A stretch of 64,000 nt of DNA from Cytidiella melzeri (Eukaryota > Basidiomycota > Agaricomycetes > Polyporales > Irpicaceae). The notes beneath the pieces were generated by a model, which was not told where the DNA came from, did not search any database, and saw only the letters and a program-made list of their open reading frames with translations. Where the stretch lies: assembly GCA_022592445.1 (NCBI GenBank), contig JABYQR010000194.1:21951-85950 (forward strand). Direction: 5' to 3'. Of the stretch, positions 11,109 through 22,600 are shown one piece after another; the stretch's first letter is position 1; each line of letters opens with the position of its first letter. The translations under genes and the position numbers were made by a program.

Positions 11109-11413
11109 TTAAGATCCTATCTGTGGCGCAGTGGGCGCACTCTGTGTCTGTTTCATACCCGCGAATTCGTCCTTGGCAAGCTCGGACACGACGTCGGTCG
11201 CAGGCATCAGAGGGTGAGACAAAGTGCCAGGGTTGAAGAGACCAGATCCAGCCGGAGGCAGGTTGCGACGAGTGTTCTGCAGTTGCATGAGCGACCTCAC
11301 CTGCAGGACAATGTAGCCATAGCATGAACACCTACCGGCATAGTCGCGTGCGGTGCAGCGTTCGACAAACACAAAGCAAAGAACAGAACAAAGAGGCTTT
11401 TGGTAGCTTGCAT
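11109..11413 (-). CDS. Small secreted protein, about 81 residues
   Basis: Start ATG at 11,413 gives MQATKSLFVLFFALCLSNAAP, a classical signal peptide with probable cleavage after the Ala pair. A 59-nt intron (about 11,277-11,335) gives a smooth join to NTRRNLPPAGSGLFNPG. A nearer acceptor would leave only a 35-nt intron, which is too short for this genome. The mature part is short (about 55 residues), lacks Cys and ends QSAPTAPQIGS. No family was recognised. A secreted signal or effector-like peptide is possible, but the evidence is only the leader and the size. Confidence 0.5.
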
Positions 11414-11979
11414 GTCTCCGGCGGTTCAGGCTAGACAAGTGCTTTCGTACAAAGAGTCGGCCAGCGACAAACGACGAGGACGGGTAGAGCGTTGGTAGTA
11501 TGTAAGTAAATCCTGAGACACGGAGCAGGTTAAATAGTGAACATGCATCGTGGGAACCTTTCCGGCACCTTCCCAATACGGCAGGTGTTGAAGTTCAATG
11601 GTATGGGGCGCGAGTGAAGCTATGTATGATGAAAAATTCGCAGAGCTTAAGACAACTACGTTAGAATTCAAACACCAAGAACACATCACATTAAAAAAAG
11701 GTACGGTTGTAAAAACAAACATCTGAACATCATTAATGGAAGATTCAATATGCTGCACACTGAACGGCGAACGTTAATGCTGACAGCCTAAAACAACGTA
11801 TCTGTCGAAAGAGTGAGTAAACAGAGGTGTAAGGTATCGTCCTGCGTTCAACGCAAGTGATGCCCTAATAATCGTATAGGCCAACGCGTTGCGGGAGTCA
11901 TGAATATTGGCTTCTATTTTACCCCAAAAAACGCGTATCAATACGCCTGTATATACAAGATGAAGCCTGAACGAACCAG
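11414..11979. other. Intergenic region, no gene seen
   Basis: 566 bp between the small secreted protein and the 3' end of the DUF6533 gene. AT-richer than its neighbours, with no supported gene. Confidence 0.5.
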
Positions 11980-13725
11980 TCACATCGTCGTCTTCTCAAC
12001 ATCAATCCTGATTCCGCTCGCTGGCGGAGAAATAGTCTCGATGCACCCACGCTCCAGGTCACGATCGTTGCTATCCCTACCAGGTTTCAGCCCGAGTACC
12101 TGGATGTTGTCCAGCTCCAATCCACTCGCGCTCGCCATCGCATCACCTGGAATGCTTCCCAGAGTGCTCAGAACCACTCCCTGAGGTCGCATAATGACCC
12201 TGGCTCCCGTCCTGTTGCTATTGAATCCGAAACCACCTGAGAACGGAGAGCTGGGACTCGACTTTGAGGAGCTGACTCCAGCAGTGAAAGCCATTGTACC
12301 CGTCGACTGTGCCACTGTTTGAGCGCCGCGCTCGCGCAAGTCCAGTACCAAGCGGCAAGCAAGCACCGGGGACAGCATAACGCTGAGAGGAATGCATATA
12401 GCCGAGATGGATTGGCGCGGCCTATCGCATATTAGCTTATTCCATACCAAAGGTACCGTAGATGATACGTACTGCAAGTAAAATATCCCGTTGATCTGAA
12501 AGACAGAGTGAGTCGCCGGCGCAAATAGTATGAACGCAATACGTACGAGATTGGCAATCGAAATCATCAGATAATAAAAGACACCCTCGCGAAGAAATGT
12601 CTGGATAAGTTGGCTGCTCGGGCCACCGCTCCTACGGCGGATGGTGATGGCCTTGACAACTGTCATGACGGTGACGATAGTATCGTAAAGTAGCGGGGCG
12701 ATCTTGTTGATGAGGAAGCAATATGAGCGAGACCCAGTTTCAAGCAACACCGCACTCACGAAAAAACCTATCAGGCAAACGTCAGAATCCGGAAAAACAA
12801 TTCTGGGTAGCATAACCACTAACCTAGCAGATGCGCCGAATGAGGCTTGGACATTGGAAGGCATGGCCCTGTCTCTTGTAGGAAGGGAAGTACTGACCGA
12901 ATCCATTGAATGAGACTGTATGCGCGAAAAAAAATGGCGTGCGTACGTAGCATTTCAGAGGTATCCACATATAGTTGGTAGGCGACCACGCCGGCCAGGG
13001 CAACAACCAGAAGGGTAAGAATATAATTGTTGCGATTGAAAAACGCGTATGTTCGGATGACCAGGATGACCTCTGAGGTGACCTGATTCCACATCGCAAG
13101 TGCGACGGGAATCTGATCGATACGCGTTGAATACTCTAACGCTATCGGGTCCACAGGACTTCAACTACTCACGCGATAGATCTTCTCGCACTCCTCGACG
13201 GTGTGGTTCGTGCAGAAGGCCCAAAGAAGGTATGGTACCACAGCGATGACCCAATAGCTGGTGGGCGGGAGTCCGTTAGCTTGAAGTAATTTTCACACAT
13301 GACTGCGAGGGCTCACCGACAGAGCAAGTACGCGACTTTGACCGGCGTCCAATGTGTCTTCCATATCTGCGAACACTGTCAGCGTCGTGTACGCGCGTCG
13401 GGCGATAAGCTACCGCGCCACTCACAAAACGATATTCTCTAGGCAGCGCTATGGCCCAGTCCCAAACGACGATGGCGTCTGCATGACAACGATGAGTGGT
13501 TGAAGCGAGCAGTGAGAAAGCTTCCTCGGTTGCACTCACACATTGCTAAACAAATAGGTGGTCAGGGTCAGGCGTCGCTTCTACCGGCGAGGCTGAACGT
13601 TTACTTACCACAAAAATGGACCTGAGTACTATCGCCAACGCAAAGAGTCAGCATACGGCGGCAGGGTGTGGGGCAAAGACGTACACGAAGATGAGGTACG
13701 CGGTTGTCTCGGGTGAATCTGGCAT
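11980..13725 (-). CDS. DUF6533 seven-helix membrane protein
   Basis: Start chosen at 13,725 (MPDSPETTAYLIFV). Three small exons then join in phase to VTQVHFCAMYAIVVWDWAIA, LPREYRF and IWKTHWTPVKVAYLLCRY. This is the DUF6533 opening, where W-D-W/LP-E and the WKxHWT-K-LxxRY motif are typical. Further helices include YWVIAVVPYLLWAFCTN, SEVILVIRTYAFFNRN, YILTLLVVALAGVVAYQLYV and REGVFYYLMISIANLVRIAFI. The tail after about residue 300 is Ser/Gly-rich and cytoplasmic in style. The family is expanded in Agaricomycetes and resembles GPCR-like receptors; the ligand is unknown. At least seven exons. The shortest N-terminal exons are modelled from phase and motif only. Confidence 0.75.
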
Positions 13726-14498
13726 GTTGAATAGGAATAGACTTGCGCGGGTGAATGCGGCGTCGCTTGAGTTCTATGACCGCACTCAGTGAGTCGAGTG
13801 GACGGTCGAGCTGATCTTGGCGGGCGTCGTCGTTGGTGAGCAGCGGGGAGAGAGAGAGAGAGAGGATGGTGGTTGGGGGGAGACGACGACGACGAGAGCG
13901 AGAGCGCCGAGGACGGGGAAGGGAAGTGTGAAGGGGGTCGATCCACCACATGTGAAGTCAAAGTGAACTTATAAGAAGTAAACCAAACTGCGTTGAGCGA
14001 GAAAGACAGTTTCCCGATTTGTGCGGAACATGCCTTGATTAGGCAGTGGGTGACGGACTCACGTGTTTCTGTAGAAGGCTAATCGGAAGATTCTCCCTTC
14101 TTCGCAAGAAAACTGGACGTGCGCTGTTCGATGGCCTTCCACGTGACGCCGTCTTTCTCCAAGGGATGTATTGTAACGAGGCAGAAACGTGGGCACACCA
14201 CACGCAACATGCACGCGTGGCTGCTACCAGCACACCTCGTCAGGCCGCCATTCACTGCGAGACGAAAGGCGCGACTCTCACCTCGTTCGCTGCACAACAT
14301 CACCCTGTGGCGTTCTGCGGCGGGGTCGAAATTGGAGGCTTCCTAACCTACGAAGCCCCAACTTTCTCACACTCATGTCACCCCCCGTCCCAAGCCCGCC
14401 ACAGGTTGTGCTGCTGAGAGGCGGGACATTTCGCGTAGCTTGCTCGTCGTGTTGCGCACTGATGTATAACAGTCATTACTAGTAGAGAAATCAATAAA
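13726..14498. other. Intergenic region, no gene seen
   Basis: Holds the 5' flank of the DUF6533 gene and the 3' flank of ALG9. A short GA-run (near 13,848-13,865) and tandem GACGAC triplets occur. A 123-codon plus-strand frame at 14,046 has no family signature. Confidence 0.5.
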
Positions 14499-16905
14499 CT
14501 ATTTTGTTCGGTGCACCGTCAGCACCCTCTCCTTCCGCTCCATATTCCTCTTGTTACGAAGCAGACAATAGTCACCATACTCATTCGTCTGTTGCCACTT
14601 CTCTCCCGGCACCCACAATGTCCTCGTTAGCAACGACGAATGACTAGCATCGAGGAACGGCTCGCACTTCACCCTGTCCCACGCCTCATGCACCGCATAC
14701 CGCGGCTCATGCGGCGTACTCGTGGGGTGCAGAGGATAATCCGAGTCGACGAGGTAGTCGCACGTATTCACATCCACCTGCAACAGAAACCTCCTTCAGA
14801 AAAACAAAAAAAACCGCCCACGAGGCGAAACGTAGTGCACATACATAGAAACTCGGCTCCTCCTTGTTCATATCGTTCAAACCACCAGGCACGACCCTCG
14901 TTCCATGGATACGGCTCACCAGCCCACCCTTTTTCGGCGTCCGCTTGAAATGTCCAGGCAACATCCCGTCGAACTCGCTCTTGATCCATTCGACCGTGAC
15001 CCCGTCTGGAACGAGGTAGCTGCCGGGGAAACGGTACCACTCTTTCCCGAAGCAGAGCGTCAGGTTGAACGGAGTAATAAGGTCATAGTCAATTCGGGGC
15101 TCGTCTTCATCAGACTCTGGAATGCGACGTTTGTGTCGAGGATCTTGGGGTGGAGGGAGGCGAACGTATCCGGTTGCGTTAAGAACACGAGGGATTTCGT
15201 ACGCCTCGAAATGGTTCATGAGTGCCATGGGCGCGCGGTAGTAATGGTAGAGCGCTATGCCTCGCGTGACAGATATGACGACAGATGCTGCCAAGACAGA
15301 GAGCGTGAGTCTGCTGAAGATCACAGCTTGCGATGCCTATAATATGAGTGAATTCAGAGCGCCCATCCACCCGAAGGAACTATGCTTACCCTATACGGCG
15401 ACTTCGTGTACGCAACGTACGCCACTTCCACCCATCCTCTCATCAGATACAAGCACACCGCCGCATTGAAGAATATGAGGGGATACACAGGATACATGAA
15501 TCTTTCTTCCTTGTGCGGCTGGGCACCAAAAATCGCAAACCACACGTACATCGGTAACAGCCTCATGACCATCAACGTGTACGGCGAGCTTCTCTCTGGC
15601 CCTGCACGTTCGCCGAGTCGTTTGAAGTCCACACGATGTGTTATCAGAAGCGCGGGAAGCGAAAGTACCGCGAATGGCAACGCTATGTTCGTGTTGAGCA
15701 GTAGGTTGTTGACGTAGAAAGAGAGAGGTTCGGTGCCATAGAGGTTGGGGCCGTGATTGGACGAAAGTACGTTATACTCAACAATGTTCCAGGGGACTAT
15801 AGTAAGCTTTCCATAGAAGAGGGTGTCGATAGCGACCACCGGGAACTGTCGTAATACAACATCAGTCATCGTCTCAGTGAATGTGCACAATTCGCTTACG
15901 AGTAGCAATGCAGCTACGAGTCCACATTGGAGCAGCCGCGACCACCTTTGTATCCTCCAGGAGGTCTGATTCATGGGCGCCACGTTGTCTTTAGCATACA
16001 AGAAAAGTTCTTCGAATACAAACGGCAGCGCGACCGCTATGGAGAACGGCCATCCGATGAGAGCTCCAGTCGCAAAGGCCATCGTTGCCAAGAGCGTTCG
16101 GCGCATGTTCGTAGAGGTAGTGGGCTCGATGAAATAGGCAAATCCGATGCAATTGAAATACATCGCAAACGACGAGGGGAGGAAGGCTGAGGATGCTTAG
16201 GGTACGGTACACGTTACAACTGCGTAACATTGCTCACCTACTGATGCATTCCACATCCCTGCGCTGAATAGCATCATAAAAAAGAGGTATCGGCCAACAC
16301 GGTAGTTGATCTTGTCGACGACCGTTCTGTAGAAGAACGCTTCGCATGTTGCAGATACCAGCGCAAGAACCACGCGTACAGCGAAGAACGCTGGGCGCTG
16401 AGTTGATACGACAGTAAGCTCCGATATGAGCAGAGAGACGTATACCTCAGCGCACCTTTTCTGGACCAAACATAAACGTAACCACTTTCGCTGGGAAGAG
16501 GTGAATCAGGATGTACGCCCAACTCCGGATGGAATATTGGGGCGACGTCTCCCACGTTTGGAACGCATGTCCACGATCGAGGTAGTGCAGAGGTTCCCAA
16601 AAGTTAAACACTGGTGAAACGTCACTGAGTACCCACATATGTGCTGGAGAGTACGAGCACATACCTTCATCACAATCGCTGAGTCCAGAATACATCGCAC
16701 CCGTCACCCTCACAAGCAGAAATATACGAAAGGCAAGCGAGAAGCTCGCGCACATGGGTGCCTTCTGCGACCGTCGTAGTTGGTCTTGAAGGAGACCTGC
16801 ATGTCTGTTCTTTCGAATTGAAGGTGCGGAGGGCTTGTCTCCTGAAGGCTGATTTGTGGGACGGCGAAAGCGGATGGTTTCGGTACCAGGCCTGAGGGTC
16901 GCCAT
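14499..16905 (-). CDS. ALG9: ALG9-type dolichyl-P-mannose alpha-1,2-mannosyltransferase
   Basis: Start at 16,905 gives MATLRPGTETIRFRRP, followed by AFRIFLLVRVTGAMYSGLSDCDE. The luminal acidic DCDE loop is typical of GT22 enzymes. Next come VFNFWEPLHYLDRGHAFQTWE and PQYSIRSWAYILIH, diagnostic of ALG9. Later exons carry FYGKLTIVPWNIVEYNV, HGPNLYGTEPLSFYVNNL and PHKEERFMYPVYPLIFFNA, then several membrane helices. The C-terminal luminal part ends near VPGEKWQQTNEYGDYCLLRN. The enzyme adds alpha-1,2 mannose to the lipid-linked oligosaccharide in the ER lumen for N-glycosylation. About nine exons; not all borders were fixed. Confidence 0.93.
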
Positions 16906-17156
16906 CCTATAGACGAAAGGTCTGAGCCGAGACGTATACGACCTATATTCACGTAGGTCTGTTTGTTGTAATGGACGTTCTTGGACTCGGAGGACGTCGT
17001 GGTCGCCAGCGCCTTGCATCCGGTCCCAGACGCGGTGTGACCAGGATGTGACAGGCGCGTTCAGGTCACGCCGTGAGAAATCGCGTTATAGTGAGGCGAC
17101 GCGAAATCGGACCAAGATAACCTTGACCCTTTACTACACACAGTCATTAGCCACAC
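16906..17156. promoter_or_regulatory. Shared divergent promoter region, ALG9 and the unknown 658-residue protein gene
   Basis: 251 bp between divergent start codons. No strong motif seen. Confidence 0.4.
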
Positions 17157-19133
17157 ATGATGAACTCTCGTCTGGCGCAGGATAATGTTCGCGTTACTAC
17201 AAGCCCTTCTCAACGGCGACCAAGGAACTGGGAGGCCCTACAAGCTCTTGAAACTCTTTCTGCGCCTAGTAGCCCTTCTCAGTCTTGCGGAAGTATCTGT
17301 CTCGCAAGTTTGGCAAGCTCTGGAGAAATACCCATTATGTTGGATTCTGGAATTATCTTGGACGATGAGTTCATGTCTTGTGGTCCCTCGCGCTTGAGCT
17401 CGGTCTCCAGCTCAGCTATCTCTACAAGTGCCGCTACTACAGGAACGTTTGGGATTCCACGCACGTTACATACGCGTAATATCCCTGCGTTGTCGATCAA
17501 CTCACAGCTGAGCGAGGACAGCGTTAACTCGAGTCTCGTTGCATTCGGTTACAAAACATCCACGAACCAAAGCTCTCAATTCTTGACGCCGCAACCAGAA
17601 GGCAGTTACAATGACAAGACTCCTGGACACCACTCTCGTGTTACCCTATCAGCGTACATGGCTCAGTCTGTTTCTCAAAAGTCCCTTTCCTGCTCTACAG
17701 CCGGACGCTTGCAGCCTTCCTCTAGCCAATCGTCCTGGACTTCTCAAGAAACTACCAACCGTCTGCGGGTTTTTGCCCCGCGTTCTCCTAGTCTCGCTAG
17801 TTCTCTGTCAACTATTACTTTAGCCGCAGCATCCGCTCCAGCCTCTCCAACGCTGGCGTCCTCTCTTGGCACGGAAGCTCAAGCGTACGCGTCGAGGTAT
17901 CGTCGCAACAATACGAGTTCCGACCACCGCTCTTTTGCTCTCGAATTGTCTCCCGCTGGTGCTCCGTCTGACGACAGGTCGTCGTTGAAGTCTCCGGTCC
18001 ATGCGACCTTCAGCAGACCGTCTAGCCCTGCGCCGCCGTTAGTCGTAGATCAAGAAGCCGTCATAATTCGCGAAGGGCCCCGTCTGCGTACAAAGTCGGC
18101 TGCGACCTCGAAATCGAGCGAGTCTGGACGCTCTACTCGGACTTTAGCCAATCAAGCACTCAGACTCAGTCAGCCTATCTGCCTCGCCGACAGCACTCCT
18201 GAAGTTGTACGCCCCGTACAAGGGTTGCCAGGTATCTTGGGCTGGCTGGAGAACATTCGTTTTCAGCTGTGGATCGATCAGGAGGGCTTCAGGCTCGTCC
18301 GCCCTACCTTTGAACTGTTCGCGTATGCCAGCGCTTCTAGCCAGGACGGAGATTTGGAATTAGACAGCTCCCTGATGTACGGCTCTGTGGAATTTCGCCC
18401 TGTGGAACGACAAACGTTTGCTTTCCATCATGCAGCTCTCGACCCTGCGCCCACCCTTAGGAAGCTCACGATGTCAAGCGACGACACCCGCGATTATATT
18501 TCCCGCCAGGCAATCCTTACCATCAAGACCAACGGGATCTACTCTGTATCTGGTTCGGAGACTCTCGAGCCCGGTCCCACGAATCTGCACGGGAGTGCTA
18601 CTGCCCAACAACTAGAGACACTGAGGCTGCACTGGCGCTTTGAGTACATGGTTGATGACCATTATTCAGAGGCAACCGGCAAGCTGAGACCGGGGGAGAA
18701 GGCTCTCGTTCCTCTCTTGTTCTCTTGTTCTCCCGGTCTCCTGCACCCAACGCATGGCAAGAAGATTAAGCTCATGCACGTCTTCAAGAAAGGGCTCGCT
18801 CCGAAGCTGGCGTCCGCCAAGATCAAGGAGGTTCCCGCGGTAACGTCCCCTCTGGACAACTATACCGCGCAGGTCATGCTTCCGAATACCGGTCACCGTC
18901 GAGCGCACTCTTCCGTGGAAAAGCTAGACGACGGCGAGATGGAACGCTGGCGCATTCAAACCGATCCAGCTGGCGATGGTCATCGCACGCCACTGAACAG
19001 GAACAGGGCCGTGTCGTTCTCTCCTGGACTTCAACTGAAGGTTGACGCTGCGCTACTCGATCGACATATCCTCCCTCCTGCGCTTGTGGATAAGTTGATG
19101 AATCACCCTGAGGTTACTATAATGGATGAGTGA
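17157..19133 (+). CDS. Unknown Ser-rich protein, 658 residues
   Basis: Single long exon from ATG 17,157 (a second ATG follows at 17,160). The first 330 residues are Ser/Thr/Pro-rich low-complexity sequence. The region from about residue 360 to 560 looks folded. It contains GWLENIRFQLWIDQEGFRLVRPTFEL, a short acidic loop, YGSVEFRPVERQTFAFHHAAL, a beta-rich stretch with LRLHWRFEYMVDDHY, and LRPGEKALVPLLFSCSPGLLHPTHGKKIKLMHVFKKG. It has no membrane segments. No family was recognised. The beta-rich middle could be an arrestin- or C2-like sandwich, but that is only an impression. The tail (HILPPALVDKLMNHPEVTIMDE) is a short helix. Confidence 0.7.
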   Translation: MMNSRLAQDNVRVTTSPSQRRPRNWEALQALETLSAPSSPSQSCGSICLASLASSGEIPIMLDSGIILDDEFMSCGPSRLSSVSSSAISTSAATTGTFGIPRTLHTRNIPALSINSQLSEDSVNSSLVAFGYKTSTNQSSQFLTPQPEGSYNDKTPGHHSRVTLSAYMAQSVSQKSLSCSTAGRLQPSSSQSSWTSQETTNRLRVFAPRSPSLASSLSTITLAAASAPASPTLASSLGTEAQAYASRYRRNNTSSDHRSFALELSPAGAPSDDRSSLKSPVHATFSRPSSPAPPLVVDQEAVIIREGPRLRTKSAATSKSSESGRSTRTLANQALRLSQPICLADSTPEVVRPVQGLPGILGWLENIRFQLWIDQEGFRLVRPTFELFAYASASSQDGDLELDSSLMYGSVEFRPVERQTFAFHHAALDPAPTLRKLTMSSDDTRDYISRQAILTIKTNGIYSVSGSETLEPGPTNLHGSATAQQLETLRLHWRFEYMVDDHYSEATGKLRPGEKALVPLLFSCSPGLLHPTHGKKIKLMHVFKKGLAPKLASAKIKEVPAVTSPLDNYTAQVMLPNTGHRRAHSSVEKLDDGEMERWRIQTDPAGDGHRTPLNRNRAVSFSPGLQLKVDAALLDRHILPPALVDKLMNHPEVTIMDE

Positions 19134-19618
19134 GTGTTCTTTTCGTTCGATGTACAACATAACTGATGATCAAGCATAGGCTGCAGTATAATCGGTGTTG
19201 AGTCTGCTGCCCACGATCGACTTGATTCTCTTGTTACATAGTACTCTAGTTTGGAGAACGATGTTTAAAGCCCCATTTCGTGGGTAGGACAATACCCAGT
19301 CACAGCTTGTCAATGAGGCTTGTAGCTGCATTCGATACATACACATGAGACTCGCCCGAATGTCGAGAACGTCTGTCCCACTTCAAGCATACCGACCGTC
19401 CACAATTGCCAACAATTATAGTGTTTCCAGTTTGAGTCACAGAAGTAACAAGTTGCATATATCACGGGTGACGGCATGTCACACATACTGCACAGCGGGC
19501 CGGTGCAACCGCTACTGATCGAGTTCAATATTTGGTCCTCCAGGGTCTCCTAACGGTTTCGTGTTTCCTCTCCATACTCGACTCTGGCGCGCTCTGAAGT
19601 AGGCACATAGTTCCCCAG
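19134..19618. other. Intergenic region, no gene seen
   Basis: 485 bp between the unknown gene and SIN3. It is probably 3' UTR plus the SIN3 promoter and 5' UTR. A Cys-rich minus-strand frame here lacks an ATG and was rejected. Confidence 0.5.
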
Positions 19619-22600
19619 ATGGAGGGCTTAAAGCTGGAAGAAGTTTCGCCTGTGTCGAAGGTAGCGGAGAGCAGCATCCAGCCACATTTTCCACCTTCTG
19701 GCGGCAATCCGCTCGGTGTCAATCCAAATCTCGGATTAGTGGACACTCACACAAACGTCACCACCACGTCGTCTTCGAGTTCACTTCCTGGACCTGGCTC
19801 GCCGACGGGCAGCTCGTCACCGAGAGCTCCCGGTTCTCAGCATCTCTCTCCTACTAGCACTTCTCCACCGACGAGTGCGACCCCCTCAACTCTAGCCCCT
19901 TCAGCGCAGGTCCTACACCCCAGTTCGACTCTCGAGCAGATTGTGACTCCATCTGGTCCTCAGCAGTCGGCAAACGAGAAACACGACATCGGTAACGATT
20001 TGAACACCATTGATCCCGAGTCAAGCCTTCCGTCTACACACTTATCCATGTCCAACGGTGTAGCCAGCTCTGTTTCGCGTCCGCCTTCCAGGGCCCCCGG
20101 AACTCGAAGCAGAATACACACTCCTCGATCATCGACACCAGCTGCTGGGCTGTCTGATTGGCCTGCTGGAGGCTCGAGAGGAGGTGGCGGGGGAGTCATG
20201 GGTGGAGGGGACAAGCCGCCGTTGAATGTGGCAGATGCACTGGGATATCTGGACGCGGTGAAGGTGCAGTTCAGTGACAAGCCGGACGTGTACAACCACT
20301 TTTTGGATATCATGAAGGACTTCAAGGGACAAGTGTGAGTGTTTCTTTCGTGTGCTTCTCGAGGCGTTACGGTCGGAGATGATGTCTTGCGACGGAGATG
20401 GATATATGAGGTACATTGCTGTGATACACGTGCTGTTGTGCCACTGTCGTTGCTACTCGCCAAAAGGCTCGCTTCGCTAGCCTGCTGAGTCTGCCGCGGT
20501 GAACCCCTTGTCTTACTCGTTGTTCACTAGTATCGACACGCCTGGCGTCATTGAACGAGTCTCAACCCTCTTCCAAGGCAACCCTTTCCTCATCCAGGGC
20601 TTCAATACCTTCCTTCCTCCAGGATATCGTATAGAAGTCTCCTCCGATCCTCGAAACCAGAATACCATCATGGTCACGACGCCGGCAGGCACTATGATGA
20701 CGAATTCTCTTGGCACAAACCTCCGGTACAACAGAGAAAACGGGGCAGCGTCAGGAGTACATACGCCTATACCCACCTTCCCTTCACATCCACCGTTTGG
20801 AGGTGCCGCGCCGCCACCCATCCTTCCTGTCGGACTGGGACCAGGTTCTCGACCAGCCTCGCCACTTGGCCACCATTCCCAACACTTTTTACACCAAATG
20901 GATCGGCCTTTTCAATCGAACCTTTTCTCACTGGATGTTCCCCATTTGTATTCGCCGACTACACAAGGTGCTCAAGCTGCTGCGACAGTGCTTGGCGGTA
21001 TGGGCGGTGGCGGCGGCCCGGGAGGCAGGTCCGTTGAGAGATCTGCTGGAGAGTTCAATAGCGCCATTCAATTTTTGAACAAGATCAAGTTGAGGTACTC
21101 CGACGAGACAGACGTGTACAAGCAGTTTCTTGAGATACTGCAGACGTATCAGAAGGAGCAGAAGCAGTTGCATGATGTACGCATGATGTTTTCTTTTGAG
21201 TGTCAGCTAACGTCTTGCCTATGGTTTGTCAGTCTCAGGTGTATGCGCAGGTATCTAGACTATTCAAGAATGCGCCAGAGCTTTTGGAAGAGTTCCAGAG
21301 ATTCTTGCCTGAAGCGATGGGTCTTCCCAGCCAACCGGGAGGATTGATTGGAATTATGCCGCATCCTTCCGCAGCAGGAGGTGCCTCTTCGGGGTGGGAC
21401 CACGCACCAGACGCACCAGCGGTGGAAAAAGCCAAAGCACCGAGTCGACGGAGGAAGCGTGTAGCAGAGAAGGAACCTCCTCCATCTCAGACTCAGGCGC
21501 TGAAAGGATCGAATAGTCGGGTACGTGCTACACCTGTATCCATGAAGATTCTTACGTTGTTGAGACCACACTCTCTAGTCGACCAAGAAAGCCAAGTTAA
21601 ATCATAACAAACCAGATACAGTGCCATCTCCACAATTCTCTCCATATAACGTTCCTCCATCACCTGAGCTTGCCCACAACCATCGTCAACAACAGCAGCA
21701 TGCTTCACAGCTGCATGGCGCGCATATGCAAGCTCAGCAGGCTATGCTACCTCCTAACTCGCACGGGTATCCTAACGGCCTTGCCGCAAGTACTCAGGAG
21801 GAGCTTATGTTCTTCGACCGCACCAAAAAGGCGCTGGAAAGCGGGGGTACCTACGAAGAGTTCCTGAAGCTCCTGAACCTGTTCGCCAAGGACGTAATCG
21901 ACACTAGGACCCTGATAAAGCGGTCAGAAGCATTCTTGACCGATAGCGACTTGTTGCATCAGTTTAAAGAGCTCATGAGTTGGGACGACAAATGCGGCAA
22001 CATCGAATATGGGCCTCCAGGCAGCATTCGAACCAGTGCGCCTGATCCGACTGCCGCGTTTTGCCCAGATGATGATGAAGGCCCTAGCTATCGCAAGCTT
22101 CCTTTCCACGTACGTGCTTTTTATCGCCGAGAGTGACATGTTCTCGGTCGTCCATCATTGCGCTCACGTCGCGTCTGTCTGGCCTTTTGTATAGGAAACA
22201 CGCTTGGCGTGTTCAGGGCGGGACCAGCTGGCGTGGTCTGTGCTCAACGACGAGTGGGTCTCGCACCCGACGTGGGCATCTGAAGAGGCCGGGTTCTTGA
22301 CTCACAAGAAGAACTCGTTCGAGGAGACCCTGCATCGCAGCGAAGAGGAACGACACGAGTACCAAGTCCATATCGACGCCATCACACGGACGATTGCCGT
22401 ACTTGACCCGCTTGAAGCTCGTATAGATGAGATGAGCGCAGAGGAGCGGGCGCAGCTGAAACTGGGCCCTGATCTCGGGGGTTGGTCGCCTGCTGTGTAT
22501 CAGAAGGTGATTAAGAAGGTGTATGGTCGCGATGCGGGGCAGGAGGTCTACAGAGCTTTGCAGGACTGTCCAAGTGTTGCCGTGCCCGTGGTATTGGCGA

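Noticed and set aside
11277..11335. 35-nt intron model for the small secreted protein
   Set aside because: Shorter than any other intron in the window; an acceptor 24 nt further on gives 59 nt in the same phase.
13601..13961. Long Arg/Ser/Pro-rich minus-strand frames before the DUF6533 gene
   Set aside because: Low-complexity translations of GA and GAC runs; the gene start at 13,725 with small spliced exons fits the family better.
14046..14417. 123-codon plus-strand frame
   Set aside because: Composition without domain, leader or splice context; intergenic noise is more likely.
19310..19528. Cys-rich minus-strand frame of 72 codons upstream of SIN3
   Set aside because: It starts at TTG, not ATG, has no leader or splice support, and overlaps the expected SIN3 promoter.
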